NCBI RefSeq assembly: GCF_000026365.1
Contig: NC_012991.1
Location: 806,001 to 870,000, forward strand
Direction: 5' to 3'
DNA from: Zygosaccharomyces rouxii
Lineage: Eukaryota; Ascomycota; Saccharomycetes; Saccharomycetales; Saccharomycetaceae
Length of the DNA: 64,000 nt
Positions 31,663 through 42,104 of this stretch are shown one piece after another. The notes below the pieces were generated by a model. The model was not told the DNA's origin and did not search any database. It saw nothing but the letters and a program-made list of their open reading frames with translations. Position 1 is the first letter of the stretch. Every line of letters starts with the position of its first letter. Position numbers and translations under genes: made by a program.

Positions 31663-33711
31663 TCATTTCTTGAGTTCCATGTGCTCGTCATCCACCTTTC
31701 TACAAAGTTTCTTGACAATAGCCACCATGAGTTTTTTGTTGTCTGGACCTGGGTATTTCCTTCTAATGGTCTTACCGAAATCTTTGACATTGACTTTACC
31801 ATCACCGATAGCGTCGATGATATCTTGTTCCGCGATTAATGGTGTTGCATTTTCTTCCAATTTGACCTTCTTTGATGGGGTATTCTCAGCCGCGTCAGCT
31901 GTACCATCTTCTCTTTTACGTTTAGATAATTCGGGATTCCAATCACCTCCTGGGAAATTCGTCAACACCTTCTTATCCGCTTTCAAAACTATAACACAGT
32001 CCTTAATACTCTTAACCTTTATCTGTGGTTCTCTATGTGCATTCAATGAAGATGAAGAACCTACATTCTTCTTTGGAGATCCCTTCTTGGAAGAAGGTGA
32101 TTCCTCTGAATTTTCCTTATTACCTTGTTCTGATTGTTCTTTGTTTTCCACATCCGATTCTGATAGATACGGATTGATCTCTTCATCATCTGATGAGTAC
32201 AATGCAGCCAATTCTGTCTTCTGTAATGCTCTTTTAATTCTTTCACCCTCCTCATCAATTTTTTTCTCATTAAATAGATCATCTTCTTCATCCTCATTAG
32301 GAGCATTTTCATCTCTTAGCCCCATAGCATTAGCCTGTAACATTTCTTTCTTGATTCTTTGTTCTGATTCTTTGTTTTCCTTTTCATCACCGTCAATGAT
32401 AGGTGCTTCTTCGTCATCTGCAAATTCTTCATCATAATCTAATTCCACTTCGGAATTATCACTGTGTTCACCATCATCATTACCGTGTTGGTCATTAACC
32501 GCTTTCAATCTTCTCTTTGTTCTATCGTATCTTGTAGTTGTAGTACCGATGTTATCCAGGTGTTTCATTAACCAACGGGGAACTTCACCACTCTTCTTAT
32601 CCATTCTCTTCTCAGCTTCTTCGATTGTTAGGGTAGCATATTTATTTCTAGCAGTAAACTTGTAAACTTTATCAGCGGGTATCATAGTGAAACTCCCATC
32701 GTCTTCTACACTCAATAAGACGTAAGAATCTGAGTTACCAGCTTCATAGGATCCCACCCAAGTGTTGTAACCATCAAAATCTTCCATAACCCATGGGTAA
32801 AATTCTTCGAATCTTAGCTTCTTGGCATTCTCATCTAACACTTTCAACTGACGAGTCTTTCTTCTAGTGTTCCCCCTCTTGGCACGTCCACCACCATCAG
32901 GAGCCACGTCTGCAAGTGGATCCATTGTGGCTAAATCATCTTGTTCATCTAAAGCTTCTTCACCATCGTATTTAACCATACCGACTTTAGTTGGATCTGC
33001 TGCTGGACCCGCTTCTTCTAACTTAGTAACGACTGGCATACCTTCAGTTGGTTTAGAAGGATTTTCACCCGCGCTCGGACCTTGACCTTGTGGACTCTCT
33101 GCACCTGACGGATCTTCAGGAGATGCTTCAGTTCCTGCCTGAGTACCAGCAGGTGGAGAACCTGGACTCCTTTTGTCAACGTGGTTTTCCACTGCTTCTC
33201 CCGTTTGATTTTGAGCCACATTGTCATTATTTCTTTTATTCCCAGTTCTTTCACTTTCCTGCTTCTTCTTGTAGTCTGTAATTTCCTTCTGTCTCTGTAC
33301 GATTTCTGCTCTAGTCAACTGGAATTGTAAATTTCTGGTGTCCTTACGATGTAATCTGATAGGTAAATGGAAGTCCTGTGTGGGATTTATACCTTTCTTG
33401 CTTTGAAATTTTAAGAGATGGGTTCTCATATTATCCAACTCTTCCTTAGCTACTGCTCTTAGGGGGAATTCGTTGAACTCTTCAGGTGCCTCTTCTTTCA
33501 CCTTAATCTTACCATTTTCCATAGTACTGTTGCCTTGATGCAACATCATCCTCTCTCTTGCCTCCTGTATCTCAGGATCATCCTTCTTTATGGTCGTCTT
33601 GGGTGTAGCTCCTCTACTCCTCCTAGCCCTCAAAAAATTCCTTCTCAGCCTATCAGGCTTGATAAAAGGTGAAACACCACTAGAACCATTCCCACTTCTG
33701 CTATAGGCCAT
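31663..33711 (-). CDS. TFG1: TFG1, TFIIF large subunit (RAP74)
   Basis: The 682-residue product is the largest subunit of general transcription factor TFIIF, which binds RNA polymerase II with Tfg2. The dimerisation/triple-barrel region is split: an N-terminal part with FQLTRAEIVQRQKEI near 130 and a conserved part at about 295-405 (RFEEFYPWVMEDFDGYNTWVGSYE). Between them lies a low-complexity insertion rich in Pro, Gly and Glu. An acidic central section is followed by a C-terminal winged helix, about 610-682 (VNVKDFGKTIRRKYPG). It is slightly shorter than in S. cerevisiae (735). The gene is convergent with HGH1. Confidence 0.96.
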   Translation of the reverse strand: MAYSRSGNGSSGVSPFIKPDRLRRNFLRARRSRGATPKTTIKKDDPEIQEARERMMLHQGNSTMENGKIKVKEEAPEEFNEFPLRAVAKEELDNMRTHLLKFQSKKGINPTQDFHLPIRLHRKDTRNLQFQLTRAEIVQRQKEITDYKKKQESERTGNKRNNDNVAQNQTGEAVENHVDKRSPGSPPAGTQAGTEASPEDPSGAESPQGQGPSAGENPSKPTEGMPVVTKLEEAGPAADPTKVGMVKYDGEEALDEQDDLATMDPLADVAPDGGGRAKRGNTRRKTRQLKVLDENAKKLRFEEFYPWVMEDFDGYNTWVGSYEAGNSDSYVLLSVEDDGSFTMIPADKVYKFTARNKYATLTIEEAEKRMDKKSGEVPRWLMKHLDNIGTTTTRYDRTKRRLKAVNDQHGNDDGEHSDNSEVELDYDEEFADDEEAPIIDGDEKENKESEQRIKKEMLQANAMGLRDENAPNEDEEDDLFNEKKIDEEGERIKRALQKTELAALYSSDDEEINPYLSESDVENKEQSEQGNKENSEESPSSKKGSPKKNVGSSSSLNAHREPQIKVKSIKDCVIVLKADKKVLTNFPGGDWNPELSKRKREDGTADAAENTPSKKVKLEENATPLIAEQDIIDAIGDGKVNVKDFGKTIRRKYPGPDNKKLMVAIVKKLCRKVDDEHMELKK

Positions 33712-34298
33712 TCTAGATCGTCTCTAAACCTCTGTTTTACCTCCACTTAAACTCAGCTAGGTGGTTCGTTAGTGTTCAAGTAAAGTTGAAGAAACTCTCC
33801 CTTCTCTTGTAGATTAATGGATGGAAAACATGCATATATCGCTTTCAACGATCAGGCATATCTCATCAATGAACCCTTCAATGGCATCCGTAATTAGTCC
33901 ATATTGATCCTGGGCCCTTGTTTTACCATCTCAAGTGGTTCTATCGGCCTAATTTCACTAGTACGTGTTTCGTTTGGGTGATGTACTTGTAATCGGACTA
34001 CGGCGTGTGTTCAACACATCTTTTCTAGTTATAGTTTTAATGGATCACATAAGTGAAATCTGCCCTGATAGAAGCCATCATTGAATTCCTATTACCTAAT
34101 TCCTTGCTCTTCTATCACTACTTATTAGTGACTCACTCTAACATGAGTTCAGCACCAAAGACTGATAAAAGAAAAATTTTCGGATAATGGACTTTCCATT
34201 CAATAACCAACTAAACTTTTCTCATTCGAATAGATAAAAGGTCTGGAAATTGTTCCATTAAGGGTTTAGCCATTTCTGTGATATCAAATTACCTTACC
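33712..34298. promoter_or_regulatory. Divergent TFG1/TYS1 intergenic region
   Basis: These 587 bp hold both promoters. The clearest element is a Gcn4-type TGACTCA at 34129-34135, listed separately. Nothing else is recognised. Confidence 0.5.
34128..34136. promoter_or_regulatory. Gcn4-type site upstream of TYS1
   Basis: GTGACTCAC is a full match to RTGACTCAY, the Gcn4 site, about 165 bp upstream of the TYS1 start. Gcn4 activates several aminoacyl-tRNA synthetase genes in S. cerevisiae; its use here is inferred. Confidence 0.6.
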
Positions 34299-35501
34299 AT
34301 GAGTTTTGTTGTTGATCCTAAGGAATCTTACGAACTGATCACAAAGAACTTACAAGAAGTTCTAAATCCACAGATTATCAAGGATGTCTTGGAGAAGGAA
34401 AACAGACCATTGAAATTGTACTGGGGTTCTGCTCCTACTGGTAAGCCTCACTGTGGTTACTTTGTACCAATGACGAAATTGGCAGATTTCTTAAAAGCTG
34501 GTTGTGAAGTTGTCATTTTGATGGCAGACCTACATGCATTTTTAGATAATATGAAGGCACCATTGGAGGTCGTCAATTACAGGGCTAAATACTACGAATT
34601 CACGGTCAAGGCAATTTTGAGAAGTATTGATGTTCCAATTGAAAAATTGAAATTTATCACTGGATCCTCGTACCAATTGAAACCAGATTACACTTTAGAT
34701 ATTTTCCGTTTAGCTAATAAAGTTTCTCAAAACGATGCAAAGAGAGCTGGTGCAGATGTGGTTAAACAAGTGGCTAACCCATTGTTAAGTGGTTTGATCT
34801 ACCCATTGATGCAAGCTCTTGATGAGCAGTACTTGGATGTCGATTGTCAATTTGGTGGATCTGATCAAAGAAAGATCTTTGTTTTGGCAGAAGAAACCTT
34901 AGGTTCTCTTGGCTACAAAAAGAGAGCTCATTTGATGAATCCAATGGTTCCTGGTTTGACTCAGGGTGGTAAAATGTCTGCATCTGATCCAAATTCTAAG
35001 ATTGATCTATTAGATTCTCCAAAACAAGTGCAAAAGAAAATCAACAGTGCTTACTGTAGTCCAGGTGCTGTTGAAGATAACGGTTTGTTGGCTTTCGTCC
35101 AATATGTTATTGCACCAATTCAAGAATTAAAATATGGTAAGGAAGAATTCCATTTTTACATTAACAGACCTGAAAAATTTGGTGGTCCAGTTGCCTACGA
35201 CTCCCTCGACAAATTATTCCAAGATTTCAAGGAATTAAAATTGGCACCTCCTGATTTAAAAACTGGTGTTTCCGACGCTATTAATGAACTATTGGAGCCA
35301 ATCAGAAAAGAATTCGAATCTAGTTCTGAATGGCAAGCCGCCCTTGCCAACGGTTACCCAGAGGTAGTTCCACAAACTACTAAGAAAGCCAAGAAGCCCA
35401 AGAACAAGGGTACCAAGTACCCAGGTGGTAACCAGCAGGCCAAGAACGCAGAAGGTGCCGTCGAAGAAGCTAGCGAGAAGTTGGATAAGACCACTTTGTA
35501 A
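34299..35501 (+). CDS. TYS1: TYS1, cytosolic tyrosyl-tRNA synthetase
   Basis: The product attaches tyrosine to tRNA-Tyr. It is a class I synthetase of the eukaryotic cytosolic type: the HIGH-equivalent region is [14 protein letters not shown] near 43, the KMSKS-equivalent GGKMSASDP near 225, and the Lys-rich tail [15 protein letters not shown] near 365 is typical of fungi. I place the start at 34299 ([13 protein letters not shown]), 400 residues, because the S. cerevisiae protein (394) begins at the equivalent point; an in-frame ATG seven codons earlier (34278) exists. A 19-base T run follows 95 bp after the stop. Confidence 0.97.
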   Translation: MSFVVDPKESYELITKNLQEVLNPQIIKDVLEKENRPLKLYWGSAPTGKPHCGYFVPMTKLADFLKAGCEVVILMADLHAFLDNMKAPLEVVNYRAKYYEFTVKAILRSIDVPIEKLKFITGSSYQLKPDYTLDIFRLANKVSQNDAKRAGADVVKQVANPLLSGLIYPLMQALDEQYLDVDCQFGGSDQRKIFVLAEETLGSLGYKKRAHLMNPMVPGLTQGGKMSASDPNSKIDLLDSPKQVQKKINSAYCSPGAVEDNGLLAFVQYVIAPIQELKYGKEEFHFYINRPEKFGGPVAYDSLDKLFQDFKELKLAPPDLKTGVSDAINELLEPIRKEFESSSEWQAALANGYPEVVPQTTKKAKKPKNKGTKYPGGNQQAKNAEGAVEEASEKLDKTTL

Positions 35502-35596
35502 GGTAAAAGAGTTAGAAATCGGAAGAAAAACTATAAAAATATAGAAATATATATACATAAAAAAATTGATTCATAAAAGTATAGCATCTAGTTGTC

Positions 35597-35615
35597 TTTT
35601 TTTTTTTTTTTTTTT
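35597..35615. repeat. 19-base T homopolymer between TYS1 and UBR2 3' ends
   Basis: An uninterrupted run of T residues in the 240-bp region between two convergent stops. Confidence 0.9.
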
Positions 35616-35741
35616 GTTTGTTATTTAATTGGTGATTCACCAGTATAGTCATTTATAGCAAATTATCCATTATTACTTATCCGTTGGAGCAATTGAGTTA
35701 ATTTTCTTACATATACTAAAGCTATAACATTTGATAGATTT

Positions 35742-38700
35742 CTACATGGTTTCCCAGCCTCCCAAATCAGAGTTTCCATCCGTTAATCTGAAGACAATGT
35801 GGGGGATCATATTACCCAGTATTATGCCATTCATGAGGTGTTCATATCTTTTGGAATGCAAGAAAACTGGATTATTAAATTTGAAATCCGCGTCTGGCTC
35901 ACCGTGTTTATGAAGGTATGGAGTTGGATAGAAACAACCTCTGTGTCCATAGGATAGATAAATGGCATTACTTTTCATCATGAGAAAAACTCCGTAAGTG
36001 GATACTATTTTACACTCGTTCCGAACATGATTAGTACATTCACCTTGGACGTATCCATGTAATGCTACCGATCTTTGAATGTGACAAGCTTTACCACAAA
36101 AGAGACAAATTGAAATATCATCCCGTTCTGCCCTTTGCGTTACTTGGTTCCCTTCTGCAAGAGCAAAATGTGAGAGTGAAATTGGCAATTCGATCAGTTT
36201 CGCAGTTCTAGGAGAAGTGAATGCAAAATTTTCGATGACATTGGATGTTATATCTCCCTGTAGAGTTTCCTTGAAACTTTCTAAGCATTGTTCAGCGTCA
36301 TGTTCACAAAATTCTTGAATAATACTAGCCAACGGAGGAAGTTGTAGGTATTTTAAAAGGAAGTCAAGTTCCCTAGAGAAATCAACTTCTCGAGCATACT
36401 CCATTTCAACAGCATAGCGCGAGTAGAAAATCATGCAAAGTCTTCTTAAGAATATTTGAAACGATCCAGCAATTAATTGATGCAAATGGGACTTGATTAG
36501 ATTCAGCCCATTCAAATGAGAACTTGTTATCAATGGATTTAAACAAAATAACTGAGCTTTAAGGACCTCAACAAGCATGGTCGCTTCGACTTCAGAGTGC
36601 TCATCAGATTTGATGGGGACATCCCATGGAGTAGTTCCTGTATAGTTTTGGTAGAAACTGACTTTGAGCAACTCTTTGGAAAGAGAGACGCAATCCCGCC
36701 ATATCTTGGTTTTGATTAGTTCTTTCAAATGCGATAATGGAGTCATAGTAGATTGGGAGTATTCATTTTGTTCTAAAGACTCAATTATTTCGCTTGCTAG
36801 AAGAAGCAATTCATTTTTCTTTTCATCGAGCTCAAATAGATTGGAGGGTTTCACGACTTGAACTAATTCCGTATCACTGGGGCGATTCTTGAAAAGTATA
36901 CTTTTAAGTTCAGACATAAGTCTTAGAGTTAATAATCTTTGATTTGGCATTTCGTGAATTGCATTATCCGCCGGGAGAGATCTCAAAGATAATTCGGTAT
37001 TCAAAATTGTGTTGACAAAAATCTGGTTGATGACCTCGAAAGGTTTTCTTTTGCTCGCAAGCAAATCCTCAGTTAAATCCTCGCAAATCCTTGCAGCCTT
37101 CAAGCTTGTTGATAACAGAAGATTTGGGACTTCCCCCGCAGAATATCGAAGATTATTTTCAAAAAAGTTCTTAGCAATCCTGCAATTCGATCCTATGATT
37201 TTGGGCAAAAAAGAGTTACATAGCCCATTACAGAGTGGGCAATATAACAGCCCGAATCCATAGGCAACTGGAACATTTTTAGTAGTTTGGTTGTGAGCGG
37301 CCCTGATTGATTTCATGTGATTTCCTAAGCATGATATATGCGAACCGTGACCACATGTTTTCATTACAGCACCCTGGGCTGTTAATTTCATTTGTGGAGT
37401 TGCCGTGAAATTTTCAAGACTACTAGGATGATATTTCTTTTCCTCGGCGGCAAAATTTCCACCTACTTCCGGATGTGAGATTGCATCGGTAACGTCTTTA
37501 ACTCTGCGGAAGTCTAGATTATGGTCACAAATATTACTCTCCTGATATGAAAAGTAGACAAATACGTCATCTTCACCGGGCATCTTGCAAAAAACGCAAG
37601 AATCTTCCGGGAATTCCCAGCCAATCGTTTCACCGGGAATAGATTCCACCGAGGATTCCTTGAACTCTTCATCGTCAGTTGTAGGGATACTGTTGTTTTC
37701 AATGAACTGCATCTGTTGTTTGTTGAGCCTTCTGATAACTTTCTCTTTTCTAATCCTGGCCATTTTTTTCTTTCTCTCGAATTCCTCATCTTTACTATTT
37801 TTTATAGTATTCGAAGACCAAAGTACATCTGCAATGAATGGGTGCGTTTGTTCTTGTAAGTAACTAGTTGCATCAACATGAGGGGCAGTTTCTGCCAAAT
37901 ATCTGAAAATTTCCCTAATAGCCCCATGAACAGATGAGAAGTGATCCTTTAACAGAAAGCTGTACAATATAGAACCAACACTCTGATAGTAACAATCAGC
38001 GGCCTCCATTGAAGTATACTCGTGCCAGAAAATCTTCATAAACTCATTCAAGTTGTTAACAACGCAGAGATGGATTACGTGGACCACAGCGGGCAAAAGA
38101 CTTTCGTATTCGAATTTGTTGATATGATCTAAGGAATTTTTAAGGAAAAGACCAAAAGTTTCTGCCGATGAGATTGCATAGAGCCTGAAGTATGGTGTAT
38201 TTTTTAGGAAGTCGATTACTTTTCTTGGCGGGACAAAGGTGTCGTCGTAATTTATCTTATACTTGGTAGCCATTGATAATCTAATGCACTTTTCGGCCTC
38301 GTATCTCTTGCTGGATGACATACCGATAAAAAATGGATCAATTTCAATGCGAAATTCTGGTTTTAATGTGTATATCCCACAATCCATCAATCCCGATGGA
38401 GGTGTATAGTTGGTGTATTTTGCCAAATATAGGTCAAAAGCTGCATGTTTTGTGATGTGTTCAGGTATATTACTCATAATTTGCGAATAAGTGCAATTTT
38501 TGTAGCATAATGCATGTATAATCTCTGCTTTCAGAGTTTTCTCAAATCCGTCTATTGAAGAGACCATTGTTAAGGACTTGATTTCTGTAAATAATTGGAT
38601 CAAGAGTAAAAAGCACTGATTGACCATAGCAACGGTAGTTTCAGAATCAGGGAAGTCACCCATTGGAAACCCATTGGCCCAATGTTTGAGCCCCCACCGT

Positions 38701-41249
38701 GATAAAAATGTCACGAAGAAATCGTTCGGGTCCGATAATACCATACTAAATTGCACATTAAAGATATCACTCATATAGGTGAATTCGCGCATACTATATC
38801 TGGTGTACATGCGAGCTTGGTGTGTAATAGGCGTACCATTCCTTACCCAAAAGCCAACATTTATCTGACCCAATAGAACTAATGTAGACAATGAAGCTTC
38901 TGACATATCCAGTGCTTTCCTCTTATCTTGAAACAAGTCTTGAAAATCAATACAATCTTTCAACCCATTCGGCAGTGGCGCGTATCTACCACATTGACTC
39001 CATTGAAGCACAAATTTGAAAAGGTACGACATTGGATTGAAAAAATTTTGAGTATCAACTCCCACTTGAAAATTGACCACATCAGTAGTGTGACCACAGA
39101 TATTTTCTTGAACCTTACGCAACCCTGGATTCTTGAGTTTTTTGTCGATAAAAGCTTTGGGGGATGAACTATAGGGAGAGTACCTCTTAAAGTGGCCCAA
39201 TAGTTTGAATTCTTTTTCCATAGCGATGTTAACCAACTTGTAGACAGTACGTTTACGGGATCCAGGATCTAATAAAAGAGAGATGCTGCGCACATATCCA
39301 TCGGTCATAATTAAAATTGATGAAAAGAAAAAATAGTAAGATGAAAAATCGAAGTTTTCAAATTCGACATGTTCGGAAGTCTCCCTCTTCAGTGGAAGAA
39401 TATTGTTAAACTCTGAAAACGATTCGACAATGGCGTTTAAAATTCCTTCATCCTCCATTAATTCTTGGGGTATGGTATTTGTAGACATCAGGATGCAAAT
39501 ATCTTTAAAACATATTATGGTTCTTCTATTCCTAATCGTTTCAATGGGCAGTTTGCAACCATAATAAAGTGGTATCGGTAAATATGCGACCAAATCTTCT
39601 GGATTGAAAGCCATCAAAGTAAATGCAAACCTTAAGGTTCTTTGAACGAAACCGGATCTAATAGCTATATTTGCTATTTCTGGATCTTGTAAAGTGTATT
39701 GGGAAAAAATTCCCATCATGGAGACCTTAAAACCTGTAGGGTCCGATGCAACAGCGCTGTAGAGCACAGCCAGATATACGTCCAGATACTGTGCAGCTAA
39801 ACATCGCCTAGCGTCATCTGTAATGGTAAACATTGCACACAATATCTTTAGGATTCTATGTCTAGAGATTCTTGACGAAAAATTTGGGAACTCTGTCAAA
39901 ATATACTGAAATCTGGACCCGTGGAATGCATGAAATCTAGTTATACTATCGGGGATATCTGTACTCTTTAATCTGTTATCGTAGTCAGACATGACACTAG
40001 AGAGTCTATCATCTTGTACATCGAAGTCGAAATTCCAAGGTTTAAACCACGGGAAACTGTCACGCTGTTCATATGATACCAGAAACCCGCCTAATAGATT
40101 TATCTTGGATACAAAGGCACTTAATCGATCAGATGTCAATTTCGTAGATAATAGTCCTGAATTCCATTTGTCTAACATGCACAATCTAAGAGATGCTCTG
40201 GTCTCTAAACTAACCGATTCATCACTAAAGATCGTGCAAAGCCATTCAATCAAATCTTCGATCAAGTCCCGCTTGAAAGTTTCATTGATCCGTCTAATGT
40301 GGTTTTTAGCGCCCTCATTCTGAAATTGTAAGGATATTTGTTCTAATTTACTCCTGTCATTAGATTTAAGTACCGTTACTGACTGTGCTCCATTTTCAAG
40401 CATGTTTGTCATGGAAATGGCATACTCCGTTGGTTTGTTTAATATGCGAGCTATCTTTGCAGTGAGATCCATGTAATGCATTTGACAATCTTCTTCATCA
40501 ATTTGTAAAGTCCATATCATATCTATAGGATAAGGTTCATCTGTCTGGTCCCTTGAATCCTTTAAAACTGTATGATCCCGATGTGTACTTAACCCATTTC
40601 CAATCTGTTTAATGGAATCTGTTGAACGACAACTTTCATTCTGTTCTTCGAAATAAATCGTTACATCTATCAAATAATCCAATACCGCACTAATAATTTC
40701 CAGTGCTAATTCATTATAACCATTGGGTGGATTTCTAGGACCGTTATTCTCAGCATTTTTACAAAGGAGTGCAAATTGAGGTTCTTTGAAAACATGAGGA
40801 TCTCCACAGTGGCAAACACGTCCTTCAGGTCTTACAACTATTTTAGCGGTAAAAGAATGGCCCACATGCTTCGACTCATCAAAACAACTTTCACATATCT
40901 CATAAAGTGGATTTGTAGTACACGTAAAACAGTAGTAAACTGTCTCCGTGGGGTAACAAATTCTCGAACACATACAACCTTTGTGGTTAGCATTTGTAGT
41001 ACTAGGGAAGATTTGTGATTTCCAATCCACATCTTGTATTATACGTTTATAGGTCCCATCCCTCCAATTTTCAGATTCAAATATCGCCACCAATGAACTC
41101 CAATCTATATTTTCTGCTGGGCATTTAAACAAAAGGTTAAGAGTCTTGAAAACGAGATAGCTCACCACCTCATTGTAGTCGTAGCTCGCCAATCTCGGAA
41201 GATGTACCAGGAAGTCTCTAACATTAGTTATTTCGTAATTCATTAACAC
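35742..41249 (-). CDS. UBR2: UBR2, RING ubiquitin ligase for Rpn4
   Basis: The 1835-residue product is a UBR-family RING E3 and matches Ubr2 (1872 in S. cerevisiae), which with Rad6 and Mub1 ubiquitinates Rpn4, the proteasome-gene activator. A UBR zinc box lies at about 92-165 (CMCSRICYPTETVYYCFTC to CHCGDPHVF). The RING-H2 region is at about 1217-1350 (CVFCKMPGEDD, then CGHGSHISCLGNH, then YCPLCNGLCN), with a long insertion between the first cysteine pair and the His pair. The C-terminal cap has CLFCGKACH. In contrast to Ubr1, Ubr2 has no known N-degron recognition. It lies head to head with its paralog UBR1. Confidence 0.93.
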   Translation of the reverse strand: MLMNYEITNVRDFLVHLPRLASYDYNEVVSYLVFKTLNLLFKCPAENIDWSSLVAIFESENWRDGTYKRIIQDVDWKSQIFPSTTNANHKGCMCSRICYPTETVYYCFTCTTNPLYEICESCFDESKHVGHSFTAKIVVRPEGRVCHCGDPHVFKEPQFALLCKNAENNGPRNPPNGYNELALEIISAVLDYLIDVTIYFEEQNESCRSTDSIKQIGNGLSTHRDHTVLKDSRDQTDEPYPIDMIWTLQIDEEDCQMHYMDLTAKIARILNKPTEYAISMTNMLENGAQSVTVLKSNDRSKLEQISLQFQNEGAKNHIRRINETFKRDLIEDLIEWLCTIFSDESVSLETRASLRLCMLDKWNSGLLSTKLTSDRLSAFVSKINLLGGFLVSYEQRDSFPWFKPWNFDFDVQDDRLSSVMSDYDNRLKSTDIPDSITRFHAFHGSRFQYILTEFPNFSSRISRHRILKILCAMFTITDDARRCLAAQYLDVYLAVLYSAVASDPTGFKVSMMGIFSQYTLQDPEIANIAIRSGFVQRTLRFAFTLMAFNPEDLVAYLPIPLYYGCKLPIETIRNRRTIICFKDICILMSTNTIPQELMEDEGILNAIVESFSEFNNILPLKRETSEHVEFENFDFSSYYFFFSSILIMTDGYVRSISLLLDPGSRKRTVYKLVNIAMEKEFKLLGHFKRYSPYSSSPKAFIDKKLKNPGLRKVQENICGHTTDVVNFQVGVDTQNFFNPMSYLFKFVLQWSQCGRYAPLPNGLKDCIDFQDLFQDKRKALDMSEASLSTLVLLGQINVGFWVRNGTPITHQARMYTRYSMREFTYMSDIFNVQFSMVLSDPNDFFVTFLSRWGLKHWANGFPMGDFPDSETTVAMVNQCFLLLIQLFTEIKSLTMVSSIDGFEKTLKAEIIHALCYKNCTYSQIMSNIPEHITKHAAFDLYLAKYTNYTPPSGLMDCGIYTLKPEFRIEIDPFFIGMSSSKRYEAEKCIRLSMATKYKINYDDTFVPPRKVIDFLKNTPYFRLYAISSAETFGLFLKNSLDHINKFEYESLLPAVVHVIHLCVVNNLNEFMKIFWHEYTSMEAADCYYQSVGSILYSFLLKDHFSSVHGAIREIFRYLAETAPHVDATSYLQEQTHPFIADVLWSSNTIKNSKDEEFERKKKMARIRKEKVIRRLNKQQMQFIENNSIPTTDDEEFKESSVESIPGETIGWEFPEDSCVFCKMPGEDDVFVYFSYQESNICDHNLDFRRVKDVTDAISHPEVGGNFAAEEKKYHPSSLENFTATPQMKLTAQGAVMKTCGHGSHISCLGNHMKSIRAAHNQTTKNVPVAYGFGLLYCPLCNGLCNSFLPKIIGSNCRIAKNFFENNLRYSAGEVPNLLLSTSLKAARICEDLTEDLLASKRKPFEVINQIFVNTILNTELSLRSLPADNAIHEMPNQRLLTLRLMSELKSILFKNRPSDTELVQVVKPSNLFELDEKKNELLLLASEIIESLEQNEYSQSTMTPLSHLKELIKTKIWRDCVSLSKELLKVSFYQNYTGTTPWDVPIKSDEHSEVEATMLVEVLKAQLFCLNPLITSSHLNGLNLIKSHLHQLIAGSFQIFLRRLCMIFYSRYAVEMEYAREVDFSRELDFLLKYLQLPPLASIIQEFCEHDAEQCLESFKETLQGDITSNVIENFAFTSPRTAKLIELPISLSHFALAEGNQVTQRAERDDISICLFCGKACHIQRSVALHGYVQGECTNHVRNECKIVSTYGVFLMMKSNAIYLSYGHRGCFYPTPYLHKHGEPDADFKFNNPVFLHSKRYEHLMNGIILGNMIPHIVFRLTDGNSDLGGWETM

Positions 41250-42104
41250 AGCACAACAGAACGCCCAATTGAGAGAAACGCAGTAAATGCGAAGGTAACA
41301 GGATCGGTGTTAAATATGAAAAACAATCAATCAAATAAGTTCAGGTAATCCAAAATACGCCATCTAAGAGGCCTTCAACTGGTTTTCTACCTCTATCACT
41401 TTGTTGTATGTATATATGATTTGTATAGTTAGGTGTTGAACGCCACGGAAAGTTTGCCGCCACCGGCACATTTTGGGAAGAGTCCGCGAAGCCGGTTTAC
41501 ACAGGAAATAATGAATTAATGAAGAGAAGAAGCATCGAAAGGGTGCAAATAGCCATGAAGATGCTTATAGATGGTCTTTGAACCCAATTGTGATAGTCTC
41601 GATTTTAGGGCACCTATCTTGTTGTTTACAAAATAAGAACCTGAGGTCTAAGAACAGAGTTGGACTTTCGATAGAGACTTCCAGAGTAGTTTTTGGTCGT
41701 ACAATTCGATAAAGGCCACGAAAATAGCCCGTTATGGACCATTCAGCGGTTAAATCTACTGTCTTTTGGCATCTTTGTCGTACCAAGGGGTTTGTCATTT
41801 AGTACGAGGCGGTAGGGAAAAAAGAGTTGAAGATTCTCATTGATTCCTGGGACCTCTTAACCAACTACACACTATCTTAAGAGTGAAAGAGAATAGAAAG
41901 GAGTTAGAACAAAGAGAAGTCTTTGGGCATTGCATGGTATCAATTCAGCTTCTAACTAAGGAAAAAGTTATACTGACACTCTTTTGGGCGGATTGATAGT
42001 TGTGTCTGAGACGAGTTTTGAAAGAAATACAACACCAGAGTGAAAGAGCTAAAGAGAGACTTAGAGCCGCGGATATACAGTATAAGGCAGTACAAGACAT
42101 AGTT
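41250..42104. promoter_or_regulatory. Divergent UBR2/UBR1 intergenic region
   Basis: These 855 bp separate the two paralogous ligase genes. TTTGCCGCC at 41453-41461 differs by one base from the Rpn4 element TTTGCCACC. The 35 codons before the UBR1 ATG are open but contain no ATG. A 77-codon minus-strand open frame at 41565-41798 has no family resemblance. Confidence 0.45.

Noticed and set aside
41565..41798. 77-codon minus-strand frame in the UBR2/UBR1 spacer
   Set aside because: No family resemblance; it lies in a divergent promoter region.
42000..42104. N-terminal extension of UBR1 starting at TTG
   Set aside because: The 35 extra codons are open but contain no ATG. The first ATG, at 42105, aligns with the start of S. 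cerevisiae Ubr1.
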